Shown: one piece after another, positions 23,787-37,600 of the stretch
Numbering within the stretch: the first letter of the stretch is position 1
How the letters are laid out: the number at the start of each line of letters is the position of its first letter
Source: Arctopsyche grandis
Taxonomy: Eukaryota > Arthropoda > Insecta > Trichoptera > Hydropsychidae
Length of the DNA stretch: 64,000 nucleotides
NCBI RefSeq assembly: GCF_051622035.1
Contig: NC_135357.1
Span: 19,093,256-19,157,255, forward strand
Direction: 5' to 3'
The notes under the pieces: generated by a model
What the model was told of the DNA's origin: nothing
The model's input: only the letters and a program-made list of their open reading frames with translations
The model's database searches: none
Position numbers and translations under genes: made by a program

Positions 23787-26700
23787 TTTAATAATAATTT
23801 GAGTCCTTACGAATACAATTATTCGTAATACATTACGAATAATTCGTTTTTTAAATTGTTGAAAGTGAGAACGTACTGTGGTAGTGAGTATCTTTTAATC
23901 ATTTCAACTATGTAGGTTAAGCATTTATTCCCAAAATATTCATAGAACATGGATGGACTTTAGCAGTGGCGGCGCTTCGGGTCGAATTGTGAATAATTAA
24001 TAAGTATGCTTACAATTGCCGCATTTTACTGGCGAACAATGACGGGAGGCATCTTGGCGCACTACCATTGTCCATTACAATGCTACCAACTACACACCTT
24101 CAAGGTGGCATTACTGTATTTAATAACAATAGACGAACGAGCAATCATCATACATAATACCTACATACATACATACATATTTACATATGTATGTGTGTCA
24201 ATCATCGGAAAATCTCCAAATACGCAAAACATTCCAAAATTCCGGAAAACGAGTGCTATTGTTCGATATTAATTGCTGGCGAATTTGTTTTTAATCGGAA
24301 TTGAAAATAAATGCCCGAAAAGAATCGCTCATTGAAGTATCGAATTTCCTATACAAGTGTGTGAGGATGGGCAAACGGAGGGCGTGCTATGGAAAACAAT
24401 CAGCACGGCTTGCAAAGGTTTTACCGATAATATCGGAATGTGTTCAAGTAATCGACACTCAAGAAAATTAATCCCGAAGCGGTAAACATCGAGCTATTTT
24501 CCAGGATCGCTACTGTAAGCTCAAAATTAAACGGTATAAAATTACATATATTCATTAAACATACATATATTATATATGTATATTATTGTTATTGCAATAT
24601 ATGAGTATTTGAGTTATACTTTTATAATTCATAAAATTAAGTAAAATAAATACACGAAATAAAATAAAATAAATATCTTAAAAGATGTCATCACCCATTT
24701 CGGCTCGTTTTTATTTTATAATAAAATTGTAGTCACATTGTTAGATAAATAGACAAATTACAAAACTATTACATTATACATAATTTAGGTACATTTAGAT
24801 AATTTTTAACCTCACATTGCAATGTACATACTTACATTAACTTTATATAAAAAATATTATTTAATGTATGTTTACAGTTGAAATGTATCTTACAGTTATT
24901 ACTATTTCGTAGTCGAAATTGTAACAAACTAGTGTTGGAATATATTCCATCTAACCTGGTACCAACTACCCTTATAGTTGAAGTGTATTTTCAGTCGTAA
25001 TATATTTTGACTAGTTAGTTGCTGCCGTGCCTGAATGTGATATTTTCTAACTCAATGAGCGTAGGCTATCGGAGATTATTTGTCTGGTAGTCATTATTTT
25101 CATGGTTAATGTGATAAATGAGTGGAATTTTGATCTCCTCTAGAAATGTCAAGACTGAGGAGGATAATCTCTTCGAAATAATTAAATAAATAATGTCTTA
25201 TAAATACGTACTTTATTAACAGAATCCCAAAAATAGCCATCGCTGATTAGTCTTCAAGTTACATTTTTTAAATTCTTCTTAAATATTTTCTCAAATTAAA
25301 TTTTAATTGTTAAAAAAAATTCTAAATATAATATATAATAATATATCTGTGTTCAGTTTACTAAAAATACAAACAAAATGTTTTATTAGGTATATATATG
25401 TACATACATATATTGAAAAAGAATACTAAATAAAAATCAAAATAAATATTGTATGTATATAAAAACAAATTAAAATAATGTGAAAACAAAATAAATATTG
25501 TAAATATTGTTAAATATAAAATCATTATTATAATATTGAAAAATGCCTAGTCTTCCATAAAATCGCATTTAATGAAATTTAATAAAATTTCTCATTTTTT
25601 TCCTTCCAGTAAAGCGATACTAAATGTCGCTATAATTAAACCGTTAAAATGAAAAAAAAAATCCAATAATGAAACGACACGGTTTCTCTGCTCAGCAGCG
25701 AGAAACTGCTATTTGATAAAAGACGAGTAACAGGTGTTGGATAGGTATTCGGAATCGCTTAATTAAACATTTTCCTCGCTGCGACTCCGGGAAAACCGCA
25801 AAAGGTTTACCCAATAACTAACTCCCTTTCTACCTCCACTCGCTCTTACAGATATCCCCAACAACATCGATTTCTACAATATGATTACGACCGCTCCTGT
25901 AAGCATCCATAAATATGTACATATATAACAAAACCATATGACCGTATGAATACATACCTACATAATATACATAGGTGTGTACATATGTACATAATACCAG
26001 ATATTTCACATTGCACATAATGCGCTTATGTACTTACCTAATATGTAGTCTGAAGATTTTAAACCCATCTTAGAATAATGTGGAATTATCATCCTACGAT
26101 AAAATAACACAATAACAAATGTTTATTTCATTATCGATTCGCTACATTTATATGCCATAATGCTATGGATCAAAGAAGTATTACACATATTATATTTATG
26201 AAAAATATAAAGCATTTCCAGATAGGGTAAAAGCTTTACCTGATATACTATTTCCGATAAAATATGTATGTATATAGGTATGTATACATACTACATACAT
26301 ACATATGTACAGTTGAAGACAAATAGTATCCTCAAATCGAATAGAACGTTCGTATCGGTTTAACGTAATGGAAAAACGTATTTCTTTTTACTTGAAGAGA
26401 CTCTTGGATTCTAGGAAGAGTTGGTTTGGATATAATAAAATGGTTTTTAATTAATTGGTTTGAACGGATACATCGTTTATAGTGAAGGGGCATACAGAAC
26501 TAAAAGTTGAACGTGACCGAACTCGACTTTTTATAGCAACTATAAAAAGTCTATATATTATACATATACATAACTACAAAAAGGGACTTTGGCCGTGAAT
26601 GACACGCATGCATAAATGTATATACATACATACATGGATACAAGTATCTTCGTTACTCAGATCAAAGTCGCAAAGTTGAAGAGACACCCTTACTTTATTT

Positions 26701-28017
26701 ATTTATATAAATAACTCAAGTCAAGAAACAGCAGAATAGAATATTAAGTTCTTATTTTTACTCTACATCTTACACTATAAAATATGTATGAAATACAAAT
26801 CAAGGGAATTCAATAAAACTTGCGTATATGATCGACTTAATGGCTTCGAGTTATAAAACTACAAAAGTTAGAAAATTTCAAATAAATATACATAAAAGGA
26901 ACGTTACATCATATTTAGTTTCATAAAGTATTATAATTCTATGCGACTACTTCTCAAGATTGAATCAATCACTTTTTTTTAAATATATTTTATAGATACA
27001 TATGTATGTACATATATGTACTCCTATATACAGTGTATATTTATTTACTTCAATATCGTGATATCAAAAGTTCAAAATACTGTAAGCACCTGGGGAAATT
27101 CATGCATTTGATATAATCTTCTTACATATAAAAGGAACTATAAATAATCTAGACATCTATATATGTATAATACAGATAGTATTAGTAACACTATGTCTAC
27201 ATATAATATAATATTTATGTATTTATGTAAATATGAATGATAACACAGTTTTAGGTATGTATGTAAATGTATTTTCCACAATTTCTTCAAAAAGCGTATA
27301 CATCATTTTTTTTGCAAAAAAAAATGTAATACGTGTATATAAAAGATATTTATAATTGGTATCAAAAAGTTTTTTCGAAGTCATATTAAAGATATTGGAT
27401 CTTTTAAATATATTTATATTTTTAATATAAAAATTTAAATATATTTTCAAATATGAAACGTATTTTTTCTGCTCATTTTATAGCGTTGGTAGAAATATGT
27501 AAGCCTTGTTTGTGGAAATTTGTATCTCCCGTATCTTGTATATTTAAAAAAAGCACTTTAAAGCAAAAAGAGAATTCGTAGAATGAAAGAAAACGATGTA
27601 AGGGCGTACGAAGATTACAAGCAAAATTTCTCACAATTCGAATTAACTCGCTTCAAAGAAATTTTGTAATTCTGTATGTTTTTTTAAATTCATTATTTAA
27701 TCAAACGGACTTTTTTGCATTCATCGACTTTGTATCAGCTTTCAGTAAATTTTCAGCGTCGAGTAATTTAATTCTTATATATCAAGGAGCAGCATTGAAT
27801 TCGCGCCCCCACAAAGATTTTTCTTAAAAATTAAAATTGATACATATTTTACACTCGTCATGTATTCGACTATAACAAACACACATATTTTCAAAATATA
27901 TGTATATTCTATATTATGTACATAATAGCCTGTGTGCACGTAATTGTGCACTCAGAAAAATATCGCAATTCGAATCAACGGAGTTAATAATTTATTAGTA
28001 CTTTTAAACACTCACCA
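23787..28017. other. Intergenic AT-rich DNA
   Basis: No gene seen. It contains many ACATACATATGTA-type motifs (24170, 25920-26000, 26270-26310, 26630, 27000). Open frames of 60-88 codons have no family features. A few less AT-rich patches occur (24300-24500, 25680-25880). Confidence 0.45.
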
Positions 28018-28092
28018 AGCTCCGTCTCTTTCCACGAAATAAGATTCCAAGGGGAGAAAGAGATACGGAGCATGGTGTTAACAGCGAGTACA
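28018..28092. repeat. Dispersed repeat shared with 8.4 kb (opposite strand)
   Basis: GATACGGAGCATGGTGTTAA and neighbouring bases are the reverse complement of the block at 8398-8490. It lies immediately left of a SINE-like copy. Confidence 0.55.
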
Positions 28093-28119
28093 TAAAATAA
28101 ATAATATATTGTGTAAAAA

Positions 28120-28440
28120 GTGTATTACTCAGTGGTTGAGTTTATGATTAGCACCAAAAGATTATTGGGTTTGATCCCGGGCTAATCTTTAATACTGCTG
28201 GTTAGACTTCGATATTTGTGACTCGAAGCCGATCGTTTATTATCAGAGTTTGCCAATTTTATCTGATCATTGTTGAAACGGTTCCTCAAAATCGGAAAAA
28301 AAATCATCCTACATGTCGTCACAAATATTCTGTATCTAATTTAGTGTATTGTAAATAAAATATTTAAAACATTAAAAAATATTTAATTTGTAAGAAAATA
28401 TTTACTAGTAAAATATATTCCTGCCAAGCCTTCCTGGTTT
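28120..28440 (+). repeat. Diverged, internally deleted SINE copy
   Basis: Keeps a box A-like CTCAGTGGTTGAG, a box B-like GGGTTTGATCCC, the block with TATCAGAGTTTGCCAATTTT and TTGTTGAAACGGTTCC, and a remnant of the 3' hairpin (GCCAAGCCTTCCTGG) followed by an A-rich tail. It is older than the 20.3 kb copy. Confidence 0.65.
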
Positions 28441-28569
28441 ATATCTACGTAAAATAAAATAAAAAAAAATATATGTATATGTAGGTACTGTTTATAATCG
28501 TTACTATGATAGGATGCAACTTTTACATTAGGTCCGTTGCAGGAAAGAAGAATACTTTACTATATTATA

Positions 28570-28965
<396 letters not shown>

Positions 28966-29149
28966 TATAATTTCGAAAGATAGTTAGTATATATTTTTTT
29001 ATTTGTTTGTGACAGTCAATTTAATAAAAAATGAGTATTCCAATAAATAAAACTATTCAAATAAATTTAATAAAATGTTTACTATTAGATTAGTCATGTT
29101 TAAGCGGTTTATATTGCAAATACCGAGCGAAGCTGGGTAAAACCACAAG
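28966..29149 (+). mobile_element. Short Helitron-like element (about 185 bp)
   Basis: Starts in ATATAATTTCGAAAGA and ends ACCGAGCGAAGCTGGGTAAA, then ACCACAAG. These are the two ends seen in the better-preserved copies at 46.8 and 51.9 kb, with CTAG mutated to CAAG. It abuts the preceding element. Confidence 0.5.
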
Positions 29150-31425
29150 TAACATATATTTTAGCATTTCGAAGAACAATATTAATTTAATCTAATTTTC
29201 TTATTAAGATATTTGCTTGTGGAAAACGTTGAAAACGTTGCACCAAGGAAAACTAATTGGAAGCAAAATTGATTAAGTTTCGTTACTACGAAGCATGTAT
29301 CAATATTTCTGAAACAAACTTACTACAGTGTAAATTTATTTATGGAAACATTTTTGTCTATAATACTATACCTCTAAAATATTCTAATAATTTTCATATG
29401 TAGTTAAATTTAAATTACGTCTGAAAGATCGAATAAAAGTAAAAATATGATATGTTATACATACATATTTACTTTATATAATTTTTTTTAGAAAAAATAT
29501 AACATAATAAAGTTACAATAGTGCTACCCAAGTGTTTGAAAATAGAAAAGAGAATACCTCTTGAGCTATGGACGTTGACAGAGTCACTCTTGACCTGGTG
29601 TAGACTGCAGTCTCATCTTCACCCTCATACCTACGTTCCCACCTGAGTGCCTTTCTAATTTGCTGTGGTTATTTTTGCAGGCAGAAGAGTCCCCTCCGGA
29701 TAGCAACGAAAGCAATCTCATTAAATAACGGCAAATATTATGCTTTTACATACATTTTGTTTCTTTTTTTCAATATTTTCATAGGAAAAATTTAATTAAT
29801 ACATAAATTGATTTAAAAAAAAAGAAAACATAAAAATTTTCTTCGTAATTTTTTTTATTTACAGTAGCGAGGTCTCAACTGCTTGTTCACAATCAATTTG
29901 GTCCGCATACTCAGCTATGTATATAAAAAGCTCGTTCATAAAAAATCTTGTCTTTTATTTGAACCTAGAGATGAAATTTTGTATACATTAAATTTTAATT
30001 TCAGTACACGAAAAAAGCATTATATTTAATTAATACCTAACGTAAAATTTCAATTGAAAAAAAAATCAATATAAAAGAATGGGTACGTATTTATGTATAT
30101 TACAAATTATATTTTTATACCTATAAAATAGGGGTTTCACGTAGCCGCCACATATCATTTTTTATCTGAACTTTCCTGTATTCGCAGTTGATAAAATTTA
30201 TTATAGAACTTTTAATAAAATAACTTCTGATCTAGCCCGGTACTCAACTTCGGAATGAGTTAACTTTTGACGAGTTTCCTCGACTGAATAACACAAAAAA
30301 TTGTTATTACACAATTCACCAAATAATAAAAATGTTCGAACGGTTCTGAGCATCACAAGATACACGGAAATGATGCACAAATTATATACATATGTACATA
30401 TGTTAATACCAAAATATTATGATCCATTCGTTAATCATAATTATCAAATATCAAATCTTCAGTTTTTGTTTAAAAATAAATTAAAAACGATAAATAAGAT
30501 GAGTTAATAGGTAATATAAAAAAATAAAAGAACATAGTTTATATATTTTAAATTATATATTCACAAAATTAACAGACAATTTTCGTTATTCACTACAATA
30601 TAATTCAAAAAAACATTGAAAATATACATATAGTATGTATGTATGTGTTTAAATTTGAGGGTTAAATACAATGTAAAAATAACATGTTTTATTTACAGTA
30701 AATGCATAGTTCTTAAATTTATTTATTATTTCATATGCCATCATATTTCTCACAACATATACCGACATATTTAGACTATAAAGCATATTTTTACTTTTTT
30801 TTACATTTGGGAAAGATTTAAATTTAGAATTTGGTTTTTTCATTGATTCGTCAATTTAATGTAATAATACAGCTTCCTTTAAAGTCTCTTGTACTATGTA
30901 TTCTGAACATAATCTATAACATATTAATAACATCCTAATCACTACATAATACATATTTTGTATATTGTAAGTAATCACCTTAATTTAAATATTAAACTAA
31001 CTCACTTATTATTCAGTTCTTTCATTCTTAACAGCGCTTGTTCTGTTGATCATTGGCAAAAATTTATTAACATATTTATTAAGAATCAACTAATGAAAAT
31101 TAAGTTTACTTTGTAACATACACATAGGATATCTTGTATATTTGTATTTTATATATGACCAATATACATACATATATTAATTATAACACATAATAGGTAT
31201 AGCATCATTTAAATTCAATATAATTTTACAATAATTTCTGGCAAGTACATAAATAAAGAACACTTTTATATACAAAACATTCCTCACATACAGCAGATTA
31301 AATATAATATATAAATATTATTATTAGTTCATAATCTTAACTAATGGCACTACAGTTGTAAATGATTCGTTGTTAAATATTTTTATTATAAAATAAAATA
31401 CCTCAAGCAAAAATATTATAATGTA
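29150..31425. other. Intergenic AT-rich DNA, with one exon-like site
   Basis: No supported gene. A complex patch at 29540-29730 carries a strong splice acceptor followed by a short open frame (separate entry). The rest is AT-rich. The final kilobase holds the 3' flank of the clarin-like gene, with possible minus-strand AATAAA signals near 31375-31400. Confidence 0.45.
29681..29728 (+). other. Possible short terminal exon (speculative)
   Basis: A pyrimidine-rich tract and ATTTTTGCAG end at 29680. In the first frame the next 48 bases read AEESPPDSNESNLIK and a stop. The block is less AT-rich than its flanks. No known protein end is recognised, a second frame is open too, and there is no partner exon, so this may be chance or non-coding RNA. 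Confidence 0.2.
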
Positions 31426-32443
31426 TTAATACAGCATTATGGCTCCATTAGTTTTCTCTTCTATCATTGGTGCAATGGGATCTCGATCACGGTCATCAGC
31501 CATAGCAATCATTATACTTATGATATTTAAAGCAGACACAATAGCAGCTCCCACAACAAACCTACAGCATTTACAAGCCATTTAAGAATTGAAATTACTT
31601 TTATATGTTTTAATTCATATTTCTTAATATAAAGTAAAATTACCAAAATGATCTCCCAAAATCTGCCATTCCCTCCGAAGACCATTTATTCGCCTGATCT
31701 TCTTTTGTCAACACATTATATTGCATTTTTGTGTAATATTCAAATATCCATAGCCCAACAGCTGCCAAATCAACTAAAACTGAAATATAAATTAATGTAT
31801 ATATGTAAATATCTAGGTACAAATAAAATATTTGTCTTTTTAGTGAAGTAAAATATTTACGGGCTAATGAATTCCATAAATATAAACCAGGAACAGCTGC
31901 CAATTTGGATGATGGTGTTGTTGCAGTATTAACAGCTGCAAAAAATGCTCCCAAAGCTGCAAGAGCTAAACCAGCACCAACACAGGCTATGGTTGCAAGC
32001 CATGCAGCAGGGTGTAGCAGTTCCGACTCCGAGCGCACTAAGGTTGGTACTAAAATTATAAAATTATTGATAAACATTCTTGTAATCTTATTTTACTATA
32101 TTGAAATAAGAATATTAATGGTCTGTCTATTATTTATGTACTAGCAATCTAATTAGATTATTAAAAATTTGATTAATTTTTAGCTTTACATATGTACATA
32201 TAAAAAATGTTTTAAATTACCACTAAAATGTTGAGTTCGCCATCCATAAGCAACGTTCAAATCCTTTGTACCATGAAATAGTCCAAAGTGCAGACGTCCC
32301 TGACTAGAAGCTGTTGGAGCTCTCGTAGCTGCTGCTTCGGTCCATCGTGGTGTTCCTAGAGCTCCGGCCAATAGAGCACCACTCAGGCAGCACCCGAAGA
32401 ATGTTGCAAAGATCATACAACGTCTGAACACGTTCAACTTCAT
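31426..32443 (-). CDS. CLRN: Clarin-like tetraspan membrane protein, complete
   Basis: Four coding exons on the minus strand: 32443-32221, 32049-31861, 31779-31644 and 31561-31426, giving 227 residues. All junctions are GT-AG and in phase. Residues 9-30 form membrane segment 1, ending ALGTPRW, which is the clarin signature. GLFHG follows at 54-58, and PGLYLW at 128-133 matches the clarin GPLGLYL motif. Four hydrophobic segments (about 9-30, 89-114, 128-150, 180-200) and a short charged tail with DDRDRDP fit the family, as does the length (human CLRN1 is 232). Clarins sit in the plasma membrane and are needed in vertebrate sensory hair cells and photoreceptors; the insect role is not shown here. 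The exon 3 acceptor is doubled (AG at 31780 and 31774), so a form two residues shorter is possible. Confidence 0.88.
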
Positions 32444-32655
32444 TTTTTTCTAAAAAGTAAAAAAGCATCCTCATTAAAATTACAATATTGTATGCATACG
32501 ATATTATAATATACACGGTATATGTACATATGTAAATATTGAATATTTTTACTAGATTAATAACATCTTGAGTATTCAGCAATTAAGTGATTCATTGAAT
32601 TTCAACAAGAAAAAAATCGTTTAATATTATACTTCCTGTGGACCATAAGTATTAC

Positions 32656-32975
32656 CGGTCTCCGTGACGAGCCAGAATGTTACATTACAGAAAACAAAAA
32701 TATCGGAAGGCAAAGATCGAAAATCAAAAGATCTTAAGTCGAAAGATCAAAAAAAAAAATTCTGCGCGCTCATATTAATACGGGAGGAAAAGCCTGTTCC
32801 TCTTGTTCCTGTTGTATCCTGCTCACACAAATTAAGTGAGTATGTACGTGAGTATATACCGTTTACCATACACCCTTTTTTTTATCTTTCGACTTAAGAT
32901 CTTTCGATTTTCGATCTTTGCCTTCCGATATTTCTGTTTTCTGTAATTTAACATTCTGGCTCGTCACGTAGACCC
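32656..32975. mobile_element. Long-hairpin foldback element (Mutator-like), copy 3
   Basis: Ends CGGTCTCCGTGACGAG and CTCGTCACGTAGACCC, with the perfect 9-bp TSD AAGTATTAC at 32647-32655 and 32976-32984. Compared with copy 2, much of the left arm is deleted: the poly-A run at about 32751-32759 joins directly to the TCTGCGCGC centre. It lies just upstream of the clarin start codon, within the presumed 5' UTR intron. Confidence 0.8.
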
Positions 32976-33189
32976 AAGTATTACATATACAATTACTTTA
33001 ATCAGTAAAAAATGCTACTACACTACTAAATAAGTACAAAACTATATAGTAGTGAATAAAAACAATAGTAAATACCTATGCCACGATATATTATATAATG
33101 CATTTGATATGTACATAAATTTTATTATAAATGTTTTAATATATTATTGAACTCATTTTCAACAGTGTGTCAAATGTTTACATCCTCAT

Positions 33190-33682
33190 TAGGGATTGCA
33201 ATACCGGTAGTATCGATATTTTACCGAAAATAAGCCTTCGGTAATACGGGTATTAAAAAAAGAAATACCGATAGTATCGATTTTTTTCATATTCGTACAT
33301 TTTATTTGTCGAAAACGATATATCTATGGCTAAAAAATACGAAAACGACCGATGGGTATATATGGGTAGATATTGAGAAAGTTATTATTTTATAAATTGT
33401 TTTCGATCTCTCTTTATATTATCACGCCACACGTCTGTAAAATTGTTTTAATTTTGACTGCCTTCCGATACATATCGATAAATACAATGTTAGGCAACAT
33501 TTTCGGTATCGCGGCCCCCTTACAATGTGTCTCAAGTTCGCAAACCTTTCAAATTTTTTTTTACTAAAACTTAATTAATTAAAAAAAATACCGATAATAA
33601 GAAAGTACCGATAATACCGGTATCGTTATTTTTTATTTCGATAATACCGGTATCGGAAATTCCGGTAATTTTGCAATCCCTA
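33190..33682. mobile_element. Non-autonomous hAT-type element
   Basis: Begins TAGGGATTGCAATACCGGTA and ends TTGCAATCCCTA, with a perfect 8-bp TSD ATCCTCAT at 33182-33189 and 33683-33690. The interior is full of ATACCGGTATCG variants on both strands, giving extended foldback potential. The same terminus is found on the 1.6 kb element at 51425. No transposase. Confidence 0.85.
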
Positions 33683-33954
33683 ATCCTCATAATATAATAT
33701 CATACGTACCTACATAAAAATGTATATGTAATATACAGAAGTGGCTTTAGGTGTTCTTTTGTTGTCAAGTGACATTCTGTCCACGGACAGATCTAAATAA
33801 TTTTAGCATCAGTCGTATTTGACGTTTGGTGCTCGACGTATATCCGATAAAAACTTCTCTGTTTGTTTATATTACTCGCAAGATGGGCAAGCATCGGTAA
33901 AAATTGCACAGTACATTCAAAAACAAACAATAAACAACATGGGATACATTCTTA

Positions 33955-34173
33955 AGGTCTGTTCATACCTATCCATCACGACTCGTATCCTGCAGGTGTC
34001 CTGCAAGTGCGGATAGTATTCTTTGGTACATTATATGGACGTATACATACTCCATTCGCGCATGCGCATTTACGCATTCATGCGCGTCCATATAGAATGT
34101 ACTAAAGAATACTGTCTGTACTTGCAGGATACTTGCAGGATTCGGGTCGTGCTGGATAGGTATGAACAGACCT
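33955..34173. mobile_element. PIF/Harbinger-type MITE, copy 1
   Basis: Starts AGGTCTGTTCATACCTATCC and ends with the complement, flanked by TTA at 33952-33954 and 34174-34176. The arms pair over most of the length around a centre with GCGCATGCGCAT. A TWA-type 3-bp TSD is the Harbinger signature. A second copy is at 51446. Confidence 0.82.
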
Positions 34174-34347
34174 TTATACGTAAATTGATCCGATTGTATT
34201 CCGTGCGATGTAGCGTATTTATAGAGACGTACCGCGTAAAATTGACAACAACTATTTATTCGTATGGGCCCCTCTATTCTTATTACATATCTCTGGTAAT
34301 ATACGAATATAGTATTATTATAATTTAACAGTAAAAATGTTTCTCAC

Positions 34348-34620
34348 CTCGTATTGTTGACAATGGTTGAATACAAACAACACCTAGTTCACTAAAAGGA
34401 AATTTGTCACCAGCACTAAGTATGATAGGACACACGTTAATTTCACTGCACGAGTCCACTTTCTTTTTTTGACATTAGTCACGTTCAAATTTCAAACTTT
34501 TAATCATTCATAAATCGATTTTCACTTTCCAAATTCCCCTTCAATCATCACCCCTTTTCACGACTATGCAGACGATATATTTTCCGTTATACTGTTGTCA
34601 CGACGGCTCTCGATCAAGTA
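34348..34620 (-). promoter_or_regulatory. Possible 5' UTR exon and promoter of the clarin-like gene
   Basis: On the minus strand, AATACGAG|GTGAGAAAC at 34348/34347 is a good splice donor in a less AT-rich block. An acceptor-like CTTTTTAG lies just before the clarin start codon at 32443. Together they suggest a 5' UTR intron of about 1.9 kb. The transcription start cannot be placed. Inference only. Confidence 0.3.
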
Positions 34621-34699
34621 TCATTGTCGACGATCTCGATGGCTTGAGAACAATCCCTTTCTATTCCATCTCCTCTTTTTTCCCATCGTATAGGTAGAC

Positions 34700-37600
34700 G
34701 TCTGCAAAAATAAAAGGCAAAACAAAAAAGGTCAAAATTAATTGAATGCGTAATTAATCGCGATCATAATTAATGTTCAAAATGCATTCGCACAATAGGC
34801 AAATACTTCTAACAATAGCGCATAAAAAGTAAACGGTAATATTATGTTTTTAAAATCGACATAATTGCTTGGGAATTTCGATTGATACGCAAATTCCCTG
34901 CTTTTCAAGTTTATTCAACCTCCTCTTGAAGCAATCTAAATATCGAATTTCACCATTCGATCACGGTTTCAATTATTAATTTTGCAAATTCGCCGAAAGG
35001 GTCAAGTTTAATTACCGACCCCAGACTATTGAATTGCAATTAGAAATTCTGTCAAGTTTCTTGTCTTTTAATGTAAAAGCTAGCTGTTGCAATTTCTTTG
35101 CGATAATTAAAACATTTCCTTATAAAGAAGCGACGGATATAAGAATCTACTATATTAGTATGGACAGGTAATACCAGCTTTCTGCAATGTTTATAACGTT
35201 GATACCGATTGATATCTTTCCAGATCTAATAACTTCACGGTCGTAATTAGTATTACGTATATATATTTTTTTATTATGTGCATAACTAGTCATTCTATAC
35301 AAATATAAACGTATAAAAATAAACCAGGCATAATATACAACCACCTTTGACTTAAAATAATTAAATAGATTGGGATTTTCTAGACATTTAATATTTTACT
35401 TCCATTTATAAAAACATAGTTAACTTAATTATTTTTATGAAAATTTTCATATAATATATGTACATATAATTTAATCTAAATCTGCCTGCGAACTACATAT
35501 GAAAGCGTCAACGACGTGATGGCTGTAAAAATGGCAGTGAAAATTTTAATAAAACGCTAATGAATGCATTGTTTTAATGATGAAAATGAACTATAGTATT
35601 CATCAATCATTCAATGTAAGTATCTCGATGGGAGAAAGAACGCCATTTTCTCTTCAATTATTTTATTTTCATAATACGGGTGTAAGAGTAAGTTTCGATA
35701 TGAAGTTCAATAATTACGAAACAATGTGAGAAAACACGATGGTATCTAAATGCATCGAAACACTCGTGGGACATGCCTCCTATTCTTTTCTGAATATTAA
35801 TTACAAGTGAAAACTATTTATGTAAATTCTGTACGGACCGTTATTTATAGGTATAAAATCGATCTTTGTATACAAGTTCACTGGGAAAATCCTTTGAAAA
35901 ACTGCCTAAATACATAATTAAAAAAAAACCTTTTAAACATTGAATGAATTTAGAATATCATGGATTATTTTAGATGTTTTTCATCTGTTTGAACACACGG
36001 GCAGGTGTCCCTAATATGTATGATAGAAGGGTGTCGTGCTACAGTGAACACACTCATGAGTCATTGTATCATTGTATAATGTAATTAGCTATGTTGGGCA
36101 TTCCATTTCAAACGTACTGCAAACTAAATAACGAATTGAATTTAAACTTAGCATTTGATCTCTTATAGCACAACGGAAATGAAAAAAAATGAATCGGATA
36201 CACCTTCGGCGTTGAAAATTATCAGAATTGCCTCGTCTGTGCAAAAAGTAATTAATACAGTCAAAACGAAATGATATTTTTTATGGCGCCATTCAATTTC
36301 AGGAATCATCCCAGCGTAGATAATTACGTGGACGTGGACTGGATGACCTGAGACGTCCAAGGCCGACACTGGAGAACAAAGGGGGCGCTAACCAAGTCTT
36401 CAGCTCTGGCAGGTGAGTCAATTTTGTATAGACAGCGGACCATGACGACCTTGATTCCGAATGGCCACCCTGGACTCCTCGAAGACGCCTCCGGTTATGG
36501 TTGTTGAGCACCAAAATGATAAAAGAACTGAATCAACACTCGTTTGTTGTATTGACTACGCTAAAATACTCGTGGAATCAATGACGGATTGAAGCTACAT
36601 ATGATATTGAAGAATCCCTCAATGGTATTTATATTATTATTATAATATAAATACAAAATAATAGCTATGTATCTTTTAATAATGCTTTAAATAATTTATT
36701 TAGGATTTCCGCCAAAAACGTTCTTCAACAAGATATCTACATGTACACATACATACATACAATAAGGCGGAACAAAATTAAAAATTTAACCTTACCCAAC
36801 ACTAAGAGATCCTATGAGAAGTTGTGTCTTACATATTATGTACATATGTATTATACATTCATACATGTACATACACTTCAAAAAATTTTGCAAATGTTCT
36901 GAAGTAATAATTATTATTAATAATAATTAATAGGTAATGCAGTGACTCGTTATTTGAAATTTGCATGTGAGTTACAAAGATTACTAATCGTTTTAAATTC
37001 AAATGATTCGCTCGTAGCTCTGCACCTTTGAACTATAGAGCACCAAATCTTATTTTAATGCGATTAATGTGAGTTTAAAATGCACTACTACAAATAAAAA
37101 AACTGTTTATTTATTTTGACTATTTATGTAGATAGTCTGGTGTCATACAGTCAGTCCACAGTACTTACAATGTTGTCAAAATTGAGTGCTACGCAGCACG
37201 AGTTTTTTTTGTAGATTTTTTAACATGTAAAAAACCCTAGCACGACTAATCTATGCTATCGCGACCCAGGGCAAAACTCACCCACTTGAGTGTTTTTGGT
37301 GATATTTTTTGGTATTTCGGTTTGACAGTGATCGATAACGACGATTCTCATATTTGACGACATGTAAGAGAAACTTGTCGACGTAATAAGATCGTACGAA
37401 TTAACAATGACATAAAGATAGGCCCATCACAGCTGAAAACCACGACCACGTCCATGCAGTACAATTCATTGTGTTATTACCATTAAGGTCATCTTATGCA
37501 AAAAAAAAATCATATGACCGTTATAAACGAAACTATGCTTAATTGTAATGATTTTCATAAAACATGAAAAATATAACAATGAAATAAATTACTCTATATT

